Positions 14,624-22,550 of a DNA stretch of 27,144 nt are shown here, piece after piece (position 1 is the first letter of the stretch; every line of letters begins with the position of its first letter). This DNA comes from Streptococcus parasanguinis (GTDB taxonomy: Bacteria; Bacillota; Bacilli; Lactobacillales; Streptococcaceae). The stretch covers positions 1 to 27,144 of the forward strand of contig JAGZZN010000024.1 in the NCBI GenBank assembly GCA_018377375.1, read 5' to 3'. The notes under the pieces are model-generated. The model saw only the letters and a program-made list of their open reading frames with translations. It made no database searches and was not told the origin of the DNA. The translations under genes were made by a program, and so were the position numbers.

Positions 14624-15886
14624 ATGAGTATTGAAAATATTACCCTCTTTTCGGAATTGCATGCTGAGCCAAGCTGGCTGCAAGATTTACGAAAAAAAGC
14701 TTTTGACAAGATCGATCAGTTGGAATTGCCAGCCATTGAACGCGTCAAATTCCACCGCTGGAATCTTGGGGATGGAACGATCACAGAAAGCGAGGCTTCT
14801 GCCAATGTTCCCGATTTTACAGCCCTCGATTCAAACTTAAAATTGGTCCAAGTTGGAACCCAAACTGTATTTGAACAGGTGCCACAAACCTTGGCAGACC
14901 AAGGAGTCCTTTTCACAGATTTCCATTCTGCCCTAGAAGAAATTCCGCAGATGGTGGAAGACTACTTCATGTCTTCAGTCAAATACGATGACGACAAGCT
15001 AGCAGCTTACCACACGGCTTATTTTAATAGTGGGGCTGTTCTCTATATTCCAGATAACGTCGAAATTTCAGAACCAATCGAAGGTATTTTCTACCAGGAT
15101 AGTGATAGTGATGTACCTTTTAACAAACACATTTTGATTATTGCAGGCAAAAACAGCAAGTTCAGCTATTTGGAACGCCTAGAATCAAAAGGTGATGGCT
15201 CAGCAACAGCAACTGCTAATGTGACGGTTGAGGTGATTGCCCGCTCAGGTGCCCAAGTGAAATTTGCGGCGATTGACCGTCTGGGTGAAAATGTCACAGC
15301 CTACATCAGTCGACGTGGAAAACTAGGTCAGGATGCCAGCATTGATTGGGCTATCGGTGTTATGAACGAAGGTAACGTGGTTGCAGACTTTGACAGTGAC
15401 TTGGTTGGAAACGGAAGTCATGCAGATTTGAAAGTCGTTGCTTTATCAAGCGGTCGTCAGGTTCAAGGAATTGACACCCGCGTGACCAACTTTGGTTGCA
15501 ACTCGATCGGAAATATCTTGCAACACGGGGTTATTCTTGAAAAAGGAACCTTGACCTTCAATGGAATTGGTCATATTATCAAGGGGGCTAAAGGAGCAGA
15601 TGCCCAGCAAGAAAGCCGTGTCTTGATGTTATCGGATCAAGCGCGTTCAGATGCTAACCCAATCCTCTTGATTGATGAAAATGACGTTACAGCAGGTCAT
15701 GCAGCATCGATCGGTCAAGTGGATCCAGAAGATATGTATTACCTCATGAGTCGTGGTCTGGATCAACACACGGCAGAACGCTTAGTGGTGCGTGGTTTCT
15801 TGGGATCTGTTATTGTTGAAATCCCAGTTAAAGAAGTGCGTGATGAAATGATTGCCACCATTGAAGAAAAGTTATCTCAACGCTAA
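14624..15886 (+). CDS. sufD: Fe-S cluster assembly protein SufD
   Basis: This 420-residue scaffold subunit pairs with SufB in the SufBC2D complex. The N-terminal helical region (about 1-120) is variable. The core from about 130 is the right-handed beta-helix shared with SufB. The C-terminal conserved segment has GATG-like turns and VTAGHAASIGQVDPEDMYYLMSRG, where the histidine corresponds to the functionally important SufD histidine. The AGGAGA ribosome site is 6 bp before ATG 14624. The stop codon is embedded in the ribosome site of sufS, 9 bp before its start, so translation is tightly coupled. Confidence 0.95.
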   Translation: MSIENITLFSELHAEPSWLQDLRKKAFDKIDQLELPAIERVKFHRWNLGDGTITESEASANVPDFTALDSNLKLVQVGTQTVFEQVPQTLADQGVLFTDFHSALEEIPQMVEDYFMSSVKYDDDKLAAYHTAYFNSGAVLYIPDNVEISEPIEGIFYQDSDSDVPFNKHILIIAGKNSKFSYLERLESKGDGSATATANVTVEVIARSGAQVKFAAIDRLGENVTAYISRRGKLGQDASIDWAIGVMNEGNVVADFDSDLVGNGSHADLKVVALSSGRQVQGIDTRVTNFGCNSIGNILQHGVILEKGTLTFNGIGHIIKGAKGADAQQESRVLMLSDQARSDANPILLIDENDVTAGHAASIGQVDPEDMYYLMSRGLDQHTAERLVVRGFLGSVIVEIPVKEVRDEMIATIEEKLSQR

Positions 15887-15895
15887 GGAGAAACA

Positions 15896-17122
15896 ATGCT
15901 AGATAAAAATACGATTGCTCAAGATTTTCCCATTCTCGATCAATTCGTCCACGATGAGCCTTTGGTTTATCTAGATAATGCAGCGACGACGCAAAAACCT
16001 AAACGTGTTCTCGAAGCAGTCAATCACTATTATTTGCAAGATAATGCCAATGTCCACCGTGGCGTTCATACCTTGGCTGAACGATCGACAGCAGCTTATG
16101 AGAAAGCGCGTGAGAAAGTCAGAAAATTTATCAATGCTCCATCAACCAAGGAAGTGCTCTTTACAAGAGGGACAACGACTGGACTCAACTGGGTAGCCCG
16201 CTATGCAGAAGATGTCTTAAAGGAAGGGGACGAAGTCCTGATTTCCATCATGGAACATCACTCCAACATCATTCCTTGGCAGCAAGCCTGCAAGAAGACA
16301 GGAGCAAAACTGGTCTATGTCTATCTAAAAGATGGCTTACTGGATATGCAGGACTTAAAGAGCAAGCTTAGTGAGAAGACAAAATTTGTCTCCATCACCC
16401 ATGCTTCCAATGTCTTAGGGGTGGTCAATCCGGTCAAGGAAATTGCTCAATTAGCTCATGAAGTTGGAGCGATGATGGTCGTAGATGGGGCTCAATCAAC
16501 CCCTCATATGGCTATTGATGTACAAGACTTAGATGCGGATTTCTTTGCTTTTTCTGGCCATAAGATGGCTGCACCAACAGGGATTGGTGTCCTCTATGGG
16601 AAGGAAGAAATCTTAGAGCAAATGTCTCCGATCGAGTTTGGGGGCGAGATGATTGACTTTGTCTACGAGCAATCTGCTTCTTGGAAGGAATTGCCTTGGA
16701 AATATGAAGCTGGAACACCTAATATGGCTGGTGCAATCGGTCTTGGTGCAGCAATCGATTACTTAGAAGAGCTGGGTATGGACCAGGTAGAAGCGCATGA
16801 GCAAGAATTGATTGCTTATGTGTTTCCAAAATTACAGGCGATCGAAGGCTTGACCATCTATGGTTCCCAAGACTTAGCCCAACGTTCTGGCGTCATTTCC
16901 TTCAATCTAGGAGATCTCCATCCGCATGACTTAGCAACAGCACTAGATTATGAAGGGATTGCCGTTCGTGCAGGTCACCACTGTGCACAACCCTTGCTTC
17001 AATATTTACAAGTTCCGGCAACAACGAGAGCAAGTTTTTATCTCTACAACACCAAAGCGGACTGCGATAAATTAATTGAGGCATTGGTAAAAGCAAAGGA
17101 GTTTTTCAATGGCACTTTCTAA
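15896..17122 (+). CDS. sufS: Cysteine desulfurase SufS
   Basis: This 408-residue PLP enzyme takes sulfur from cysteine as a persulfide and passes it to SufU. Family motifs in order are LVYLDNAATTQKP near the N-terminus, HHSNIIPWQ, the cofactor aspartate and glutamine in VVDGAQS, and Lys223 in FSGHKMAAPTG, which binds PLP. The persulfide Cys363 lies in RAGHHCAQPL, without the insertion typical of group I NifS/IscS, so this is a group II SufS. The last 14 bp overlap sufU, which fits a SufS-SufU pair made in step. Confidence 0.96.
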   Translation: MLDKNTIAQDFPILDQFVHDEPLVYLDNAATTQKPKRVLEAVNHYYLQDNANVHRGVHTLAERSTAAYEKAREKVRKFINAPSTKEVLFTRGTTTGLNWVARYAEDVLKEGDEVLISIMEHHSNIIPWQQACKKTGAKLVYVYLKDGLLDMQDLKSKLSEKTKFVSITHASNVLGVVNPVKEIAQLAHEVGAMMVVDGAQSTPHMAIDVQDLDADFFAFSGHKMAAPTGIGVLYGKEEILEQMSPIEFGGEMIDFVYEQSASWKELPWKYEAGTPNMAGAIGLGAAIDYLEELGMDQVEAHEQELIAYVFPKLQAIEGLTIYGSQDLAQRSGVISFNLGDLHPHDLATALDYEGIAVRAGHHCAQPLLQYLQVPATTRASFYLYNTKADCDKLIEALVKAKEFFNGTF

Positions 17123-17543
17123 ATTAGATTCGCTGTACATGGCGGTCGTAGCTGACCATTCAAAACACCCCCACCACCAAGGACAGATTCAAGATGTTGA
17201 TCAGATCCAACTCAACAATCCAACTTGTGGAGATGTGATCCAGTTAAGTGTAAAATTTGATGAAAATGATAGGGTCCAAGATATTGCCTTTGTCAATTCA
17301 GGCTGTACCATTTCAACAGCTTCGGCTAGTATGATGACAGATGCTGTAATGGGAAAAACAAAAGAGGAAGTTGAAGAATTAGCACAGGTCTTTTCAGAAA
17401 TGGTCCAAGGTCAATCAGATCCCCGTCAAGAGGAACTGGGTGACGCAGCCTTCTTATCTGGAGTCTCTAAATTCCCACAACGGATTAAATGTGCGACCCT
17501 CTCCTGGAATGCTCTTAAAAAAGCGATCGAACGTAGCAAATAA
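17109..17543 (+). CDS. sufU: Zn-dependent sulfurtransferase SufU
   Basis: This 144-residue IscU-like protein acts in Firmicutes as the zinc-bound sulfur acceptor of SufS. Cys40, Asp42, Cys66 and Cys128 match the SufU metal ligands (in PTCGD, SGCTIS and RIKCAT). The insertion between the second and third cysteines (about 95-120, rich in Gln, Glu and Asp) separates SufU from true IscU scaffolds. It starts inside the 3' end of sufS and lies 32 bp before sufB. Confidence 0.95.
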   Translation: MALSKLDSLYMAVVADHSKHPHHQGQIQDVDQIQLNNPTCGDVIQLSVKFDENDRVQDIAFVNSGCTISTASASMMTDAVMGKTKEEVEELAQVFSEMVQGQSDPRQEELGDAAFLSGVSKFPQRIKCATLSWNALKKAIERSK

Positions 17544-17575
17544 TTAGAAGAAGAAACAGAGAAAGAAAGGAAATT

Positions 17576-18988
17576 ATGGCTGAAGAAAGAGTCGAACCGA
17601 AACCAATTGATCTCGGTGAATATAAATTTGGATTTCACGATGACGTTCAACCTATTCTCTCTACCGGAAAAGGACTGAATGAAGCGGTTATTCGTGAATT
17701 GTCTGCAGCAAAAAATGAACCAGAATGGATGTTAGAATTCCGTTTGAAATCTTTTGAAACCTTCAAAAAGATGCCTATGCAAACCTGGGGTGCAGATCTA
17801 TCAGAGATTGACTTTGATGATTTGATCTATTATCAAAAACCTTCAGATAAACCTGCCCGTTCATGGGATGAAGTTCCAGAGAAAATCAAGGAAACCTTTG
17901 AGCGTATCGGGATTCCTGAAGCTGAACGTGCCTACTTAGCGGGGGCTTCTGCCCAGTATGAATCAGAAGTGGTTTATCACAATATGAAAGAAGAGTTTGA
18001 AAAGTTGGGGATTATCTTTACCGATACGGATTCTGCCCTAAAAGAATATCCTGACCTTTTCAAACAGTATTTTGCGAAGTTAGTACCACCAACGGACAAC
18101 AAATTGGCTGCCCTCAACTCAGCGGTCTGGTCTGGTGGGACCTTCATTTATGTACCAAAAGGCGTAAAAGTAGACGTCCCCCTTCAAACATACTTCCGTA
18201 TCAACAATGAAAATACAGGTCAGTTTGAGCGTACCTTGATTATCGTGGATGAGGGAGCAAGTGTTCACTATGTAGAAGGCTGTACAGCACCGACCTATTC
18301 AAGCAATAGCCTCCATGCAGCGATTGTTGAGATCTTTGCCTTGGATGGTGCTTATATGCGCTACACGACCATCCAAAACTGGTCTGACAATGTCTACAAC
18401 TTGGTCACCAAGCGGGCCAAAGCTCAAAAAGATGCTACAGTTGAGTGGATCGACGGGAACTTAGGAGCGAAGACAACCATGAAGTACCCATCTGTTTATC
18501 TAGATGGAGAAGGAGCGCGTGGGACCATGTTGTCCATTGCCTTTGCGAATGCAGGTCAACACCAAGATACAGGTGCCAAGATGATCCACAATGCCCCTCA
18601 CACTAGCTCGTCTATCGTATCCAAATCCATCGCGAAGGGTGGCGGAAAGGTAGACTACCGTGGACAAGTGACTTTCAACAAGAACTCTAAGAAATCAGTT
18701 TCTCACATTGAGTGTGACACTATTATCATGGATGATTTATCTGCATCAGACACGATTCCATTTAATGAAATCCACAACTCACAAGTTGCTTTGGAGCACG
18801 AGGCAAAGGTTTCAAAAATTTCAGAAGAACAACTTTATTATTTGATGAGTCGTGGTTTGTCTGAATCAGAAGCGACAGAAATGATTGTCATGGGATTTGT
18901 AGAGCCCTTTACAAAAGAACTTCCAATGGAATACGCCGTTGAGTTAAACCGACTCATTAGCTACGAAATGGAAGGATCTGTAGGATAA
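17576..18988 (+). CDS. sufB: Fe-S cluster assembly scaffold SufB
   Basis: This 470-residue scaffold protein is the site of cluster assembly in SufBC2D. The N-terminal part contains EPEWMLEFRLKSFETFKKMP, typical of SufB. The beta-helix core carries YVEGCTAP, with the cysteine thought to receive sulfur. The C-terminal part carries HIECDTI with a second conserved cysteine, then LYYLMSRGLSESEA. Length and motifs are normal. It is the last gene of the operon, closed by a 15-bp perfect hairpin. Confidence 0.97.
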   Translation: MAEERVEPKPIDLGEYKFGFHDDVQPILSTGKGLNEAVIRELSAAKNEPEWMLEFRLKSFETFKKMPMQTWGADLSEIDFDDLIYYQKPSDKPARSWDEVPEKIKETFERIGIPEAERAYLAGASAQYESEVVYHNMKEEFEKLGIIFTDTDSALKEYPDLFKQYFAKLVPPTDNKLAALNSAVWSGGTFIYVPKGVKVDVPLQTYFRINNENTGQFERTLIIVDEGASVHYVEGCTAPTYSSNSLHAAIVEIFALDGAYMRYTTIQNWSDNVYNLVTKRAKAQKDATVEWIDGNLGAKTTMKYPSVYLDGEGARGTMLSIAFANAGQHQDTGAKMIHNAPHTSSSIVSKSIAKGGGKVDYRGQVTFNKNSKKSVSHIECDTIIMDDLSASDTIPFNEIHNSQVALEHEAKVSKISEEQLYYLMSRGLSESEATEMIVMGFVEPFTKELPMEYAVELNRLISYEMEGSVG

Positions 18989-19004
18989 TTCATTTTCATC
19001 AATC

Positions 19005-19042
19005 AAAAATCACAATGGACCTGACTCCATTGTGATTTTTTT
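19005..19042. terminator. Bidirectional terminator between sufB and the DacA homologue
   Basis: AAAAATCACAATGGA (19005-19019) pairs perfectly over 15 bp with TCCATTGTGATTTTT (19026-19040) around a 6-nt loop. The T-run extends to 19042 for suf transcripts. The A-run at 19005-19009 gives five T residues for the convergent minus-strand gene, whose stop codon is 2 bp away. Confidence 0.92.
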
Positions 19043-19044
19043 GC

Positions 19045-20286
19045 TTATAATTTTTCGTTGACATAACGGACGAATTCATTCCACCAAACCTTTAAGAAAA
19101 AGCTTTTCTCAATGGTTCTTCCTGCTACCATATCGACCGTAGGCTCCTGATCTTCTAAGTAGCCACGCCCGATCTTATCTGGATCAGTGTAGTGTAATTT
19201 TCCGAGGTTAGTGCCTGATTTGACAGGTGCTCGGAATGATTCTTGGTTACTCTTGAATTGAATTTTTGGTTCCGTTTGACTGCCTTGCTTTTCGACGATA
19301 TAGAAGTCTTTTTTTGCAACAGCTAAAACAGTCTCGGATTTCCCATCCATGACAGTTGCCTTACTTTTTCCGTAGGGATCTCCTTCTTTGACGACAATGG
19401 AAGAAACAAAGGTTCGTACCACGTAGTTCATCAGAGAAGAAGTAGCCACAAAGCGTGCATATGGATCACCGTCAACTGCCTCCACTCCTAGGACAACCGT
19501 GATCATGTGGATGCCATTTTGCGTCGTTGATGCAGCAAATGTGATACCACCTTTGGTAGAGTTGCTGACCCGAAGGCCGTCGACTCCCGAACGGTAATTC
19601 GGCATGCCTTCTAGCATCAGGTTGGGGTTTTCAATCTGCGTGTTTGAAAAAAGAGCAGTGGGTTTTGAAGTATATTTGGTCACTTCAGGAAAATCCTGGA
19701 GTAAGTGCTTGGCAATGACAGCAATATCATAAGCACTCAATTGATTTTCGTCTCCTTTCCCGTCAGGATCTCCGCTGATGGTTTGAGTATTTAATCCGGT
19801 AGCATTAATTAAATGAGGAGATTGAATGCCCCATTCAGAAAGTTTTTGCTTCATTTTTTCAACGAAGCTTTTTTCGGAGCCCCCCACTTTCTCAGCTAAG
19901 GCCAAGGCAGCAGTGCTAGAATTTCCAACTAAAAGAGCAGTCAATAACTGTTCAACCGTATATTGGTTCGCTTCCATAGGAAGAGTACCAGCACCTTCGA
20001 TATCATTTAAGGCCAGAGCTTTCTCAGACAATTTGATAGGATCTTTTAGAGAAAGTTTTTTTTCATGAATGGCTTCGAAAATCAGATAAGTGGTCAAGAG
20101 TGTAGATAGTCCCCCCACATCTCGCTTTTTCTCTGAATCCTTTTCATATAAGATTTTACCTGTATCAGCTTCAACAGCAATAGCGCTTTGAGCAGGAAGA
20201 TCTAGCTCATCTGCTAGAACGACTTGATAAGGTAAACTGCATAACAGCAGCATGAAGGTTAAAAAAGAAAGAAAGAATTTTTTCAC
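19045..20286 (-). CDS. DacA/PBP3-family (peptidase S11) homologue lacking all catalytic motifs; likely pseudoenzyme
   Basis: The protein has 413 residues with a signal peptide (about 1-25, cut after VLA). The S11 fold is recognisable from AIAVEADTGKILYEKDS to the PBP5-type C-terminal domain and a C-terminal segment ending FLKVWWNEFVRYVNEKL that could bind the membrane. D,D-carboxypeptidases of this family trim the pentapeptide stem using SxxK, SxN and KTG. Here the aligned residues are GLST (59-62), NSS (122-124) and RVS (239-241), so catalytic Ser and Lys and the KTG triad are gone. The frame is intact with no stop codons. The start is GTG, with GAGG 8 bp upstream. The locus, between suf and oligopeptide genes, is where I recall dacA in other streptococci. 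Penicillin binding is not expected; a structural or regulatory role is inferred. Confidence 0.85.
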   Translation of the reverse strand: MKKFFLSFLTFMLLLCSLPYQVVLADELDLPAQSAIAVEADTGKILYEKDSEKKRDVGGLSTLLTTYLIFEAIHEKKLSLKDPIKLSEKALALNDIEGAGTLPMEANQYTVEQLLTALLVGNSSTAALALAEKVGGSEKSFVEKMKQKLSEWGIQSPHLINATGLNTQTISGDPDGKGDENQLSAYDIAVIAKHLLQDFPEVTKYTSKPTALFSNTQIENPNLMLEGMPNYRSGVDGLRVSNSTKGGITFAASTTQNGIHMITVVLGVEAVDGDPYARFVATSSLMNYVVRTFVSSIVVKEGDPYGKSKATVMDGKSETVLAVAKKDFYIVEKQGSQTEPKIQFKSNQESFRAPVKSGTNLGKLHYTDPDKIGRGYLEDQEPTVDMVAGRTIEKSFFLKVWWNEFVRYVNEKL

Positions 20287-20315
20287 AGTTGTTTCCTCGT
20301 TGCTTAGTCCTCTCT

Positions 20316-20324
20316 ATTGTATCA
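20316..20324 (-). promoter_or_regulatory. Candidate promoter of the DacA homologue
   Basis: On the minus strand TGA-TACAAT is an extended -10 (plus-strand 20316-20324). No good -35 is seen. The leader would be about 25 nt. Confidence 0.4.
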
Positions 20325-20408
20325 TACAAATGATTAATGGAAAATCGTAAAATCATCAATTAGCCTAAAAAGTCAGTCATAGCAAGGTTTTTGAATAGTG
20401 ATAAATCG

Positions 20409-20423
20409 AATATTCAGAAAATT
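20409..20423. promoter_or_regulatory. CodY-like operator of the ami operon
   Basis: AATATTCAGAAAATT matches the CodY consensus AATTTTCWGAAAATT at 14 of 15 positions, the best match in the window. It ends 3 bp before the -35 hexamer of the amiA promoter, a position that should block polymerase binding. Confidence 0.68.
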
Positions 20424-20426
20424 TAG

Positions 20427-20455
20427 TTTACTTTTTTTTCTACTTGTGATATAAT
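20427..20455 (+). promoter_or_regulatory. amiA promoter
   Basis: The -35 TTTACT (20427-20432) and perfect -10 TATAAT (20450-20455) are 17 bp apart, with an extended TGA (20447-20449). The leader is about 30 nt, with a TTGGAGA ribosome site before ATG 20492. Confidence 0.75.
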
Positions 20456-20491
20456 CTTAAACAAATCTAAAAAAACTATTGGAGAATTCCT

Positions 20492-22477
20492 ATGAAAAAA
20501 GGTAAAGTATTCGCAGTTGCCGGAGTAACACTCCTTGCAGCTGGATTGTTGGCTGCATGTTCTGGTTCAAATACTAGTAAAGCAAGCTCAGGCGAAGACA
20601 AAAACTATGGTTATGTCTACACAGATGATCCTCAAACTTTGGACTACACTGTATCTTCTAAAGCTGCTACACATGATATCACTACAAACGTCGTAGATGG
20701 TTTGATGGCAAATGACAAGTATGGGAATCTCGTACCATCACTTGCAGAAGATTGGTCTGTTTCAAAAGATGGTTTGACTTATACCTACAAGATTCGTAAA
20801 GGGGTTAAGTGGTACGATGCAGATGGTGAAGAACATGGTGAAGTGACTGCCAAAGACTTCGTGACTGGTTTGAAACACGCTGCTGATAAAAAATCTGAAA
20901 CCCTTTCACTTGTTCAAGGTTCTGTCAAAGGCTTGGATGATTATGTACAGGGAAAAACTACAGACTTTAGCCAAGTTGGTGTCAAAGCGGTTGACGATTA
21001 CACACTTCAATATACATTGAACAAACCTGAAACCTTCTGGAACTCTAAAACAACAAACGGAATCTTGTTCCCAATTAGCACAGACTTCTTGAAGAGTAAG
21101 GGAGATGATTTTGGTCAACCAAACGATGTGAAATCAATCCTTGCAAACGGACCTTTCCTTCTTAAATCAATCACTTCAAAATCATCTGTTGTATTTGAAA
21201 AGAATGACAACTACTGGGATAAGAAAAATGTTCACCTTAAAGAAGTGAAACTCACTTATTATGATGGATCAGACCAAGATTCATTGGCGCGTGGTTTCTC
21301 TGATGGTGCTTATACAGCTGCTCGTCTTTTCCCGGCAAGTTCAAACTTTGCAACTGTATCTAAAAAATACAAAGACAACATCTATAATACACCGGCTGGT
21401 TCAGGGGTAGCGGTTCTTGGTTTCAATATTGACCGTCAATCATACAAACATACTGCTAAGAAATCAGATGCTGAAAAGACTGCGACTAAGAAAGCAATCT
21501 TGAACAAAGATTTCCGTCAAGCTATCACTTTTGCCTTGAACCGTGAAAACTACTCAGCGCAAGTAAATAGTAAAGCATTTGCTAAACCAGCTATCCGTAA
21601 TACCTACACAGCTCCAGCCTTTGTGCAAGTAAATGGAAAAGACTTTGGAGATGTGGTTGCAGATAAATTGAGCACATATGGTGATCAATGGAAAGGTGTC
21701 AACCTAGCAGATGGTCAAGATGGTCTTTATAACAAAGACAAAGCAAAAGCACAACTTGAAAAAGCAAAAGCTGAACTTCAAAAAGATGGCGTTCAATTCC
21801 CAATTCATATTGACGTACCAGTAGCACAAAACTCTACAAACTTTGTTTCACGGATGCAATCATTGAAACAAACAGTGGAAGATACTCTTGGTAAAGACAA
21901 TGTTGTCCTTGACCTTCAAATGATGGACCAAGACGAAGTGTTGAACATCACATTGAATGTTCCATCAGCTGCAGATGCAGATTGGGATCTTCAAGGATTG
22001 GTCGGATGGAACCCAGACTACGATGATCCATCAACTTACCTTGATACTCTTCAACCATCATCAGAAGACCAAACAAAAGTTTACCTTGGTTTTGCAGGTG
22101 GTGTAGATAATGCTTCAGCCAGAGCAGTTGGCTTGGATGAGTATGCGAAACTTCTTGCAGATGCTAATAGCGAATCACTTGATGTAGCTAAACGTTACGA
22201 AAAATATGCTACTGCTCAAGCTTGGTTGAGTGACAGTGCCTTAGTAATCCCAACAATGTCAAGCACAGGCGCAGCAACAGTTGTTTCTAAAGTGGTTCCA
22301 TTCTCTGGCCCATCAGCTCAAACAGGTAACAAAGGATCTGCTTACTTCAAATATGTAGAAGTTCAAGATGAACCTGTTACTAAGAAACAATACGAACAAG
22401 CACGTGAAAAATGGCAAAAAGAAAAAGCTGAGTCAAACAAAAAAGCTCAACAAGATCTTGAAAAACACGTTAAATAA
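20492..22477 (+). CDS. amiA: Oligopeptide ABC transporter, substrate-binding lipoprotein AmiA
   Basis: This 661-residue lipoprotein captures oligopeptides outside the cell for the Ami importer. The signal peptide ends in the lipobox LAAC with Cys23 as the lipidated residue. The mature part is a family-5 solute-binding protein, opening with YTDDPQTLDYTVSSKAATHDI and containing LVPSLAEDWSVSKDGLTYTYKIRKGVKW-like blocks (about 85-110). It ends with a Lys/Glu/Gln-rich tail. Codon use is strongly optimised. In streptococci Ami takes up nutritional and signalling peptides such as those of Rgg systems. The other binding proteins of this kind (AliA, AliB) are not in the window. A terminator-like hairpin separates it from amiC. 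Confidence 0.93.
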   Translation: MKKGKVFAVAGVTLLAAGLLAACSGSNTSKASSGEDKNYGYVYTDDPQTLDYTVSSKAATHDITTNVVDGLMANDKYGNLVPSLAEDWSVSKDGLTYTYKIRKGVKWYDADGEEHGEVTAKDFVTGLKHAADKKSETLSLVQGSVKGLDDYVQGKTTDFSQVGVKAVDDYTLQYTLNKPETFWNSKTTNGILFPISTDFLKSKGDDFGQPNDVKSILANGPFLLKSITSKSSVVFEKNDNYWDKKNVHLKEVKLTYYDGSDQDSLARGFSDGAYTAARLFPASSNFATVSKKYKDNIYNTPAGSGVAVLGFNIDRQSYKHTAKKSDAEKTATKKAILNKDFRQAITFALNRENYSAQVNSKAFAKPAIRNTYTAPAFVQVNGKDFGDVVADKLSTYGDQWKGVNLADGQDGLYNKDKAKAQLEKAKAELQKDGVQFPIHIDVPVAQNSTNFVSRMQSLKQTVEDTLGKDNVVLDLQMMDQDEVLNITLNVPSAADADWDLQGLVGWNPDYDDPSTYLDTLQPSSEDQTKVYLGFAGGVDNASARAVGLDEYAKLLADANSESLDVAKRYEKYATAQAWLSDSALVIPTMSSTGAATVVSKVVPFSGPSAQTGNKGSAYFKYVEVQDEPVTKKQYEQAREKWQKEKAESNKKAQQDLEKHVK

Positions 22478-22497
22478 TTAAATTATTGCTTTTCATT

Positions 22498-22530
22498 AGA
22501 ACTTTCTCTTCTAGGGGAGAAAGTTCTTTT
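22498..22530 (+). terminator. Partial terminator (attenuator-like) between amiA and amiC
   Basis: AGAACTTTCTC (22498-22508) pairs perfectly with GAGAAAGTTCT (22517-22527) around an 8-nt loop, followed by only four T residues. A weak terminator here would make binding protein in excess over the membrane complex, a common arrangement in ABC importers. Confidence 0.65.
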
Positions 22531-22550
22531 GGACATTAAAGGAATGAAAT

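Noticed and set aside
19045..20286. The DacA homologue as a frameshifted pseudogene.
   Set aside because: The frame is continuous and full length, flanking residues align smoothly around each lost motif, and no alternative frame restores SxxK or KTG.
20492..20560. Peptide pheromone hidden in the AmiA lipoprotein signal peptide.
   Set aside because: Some lipoprotein signal tails are pheromones, but TLLAAGLLAA does not resemble the ones I know, such as the cAM373 type, and nothing nearby suggests a responder.
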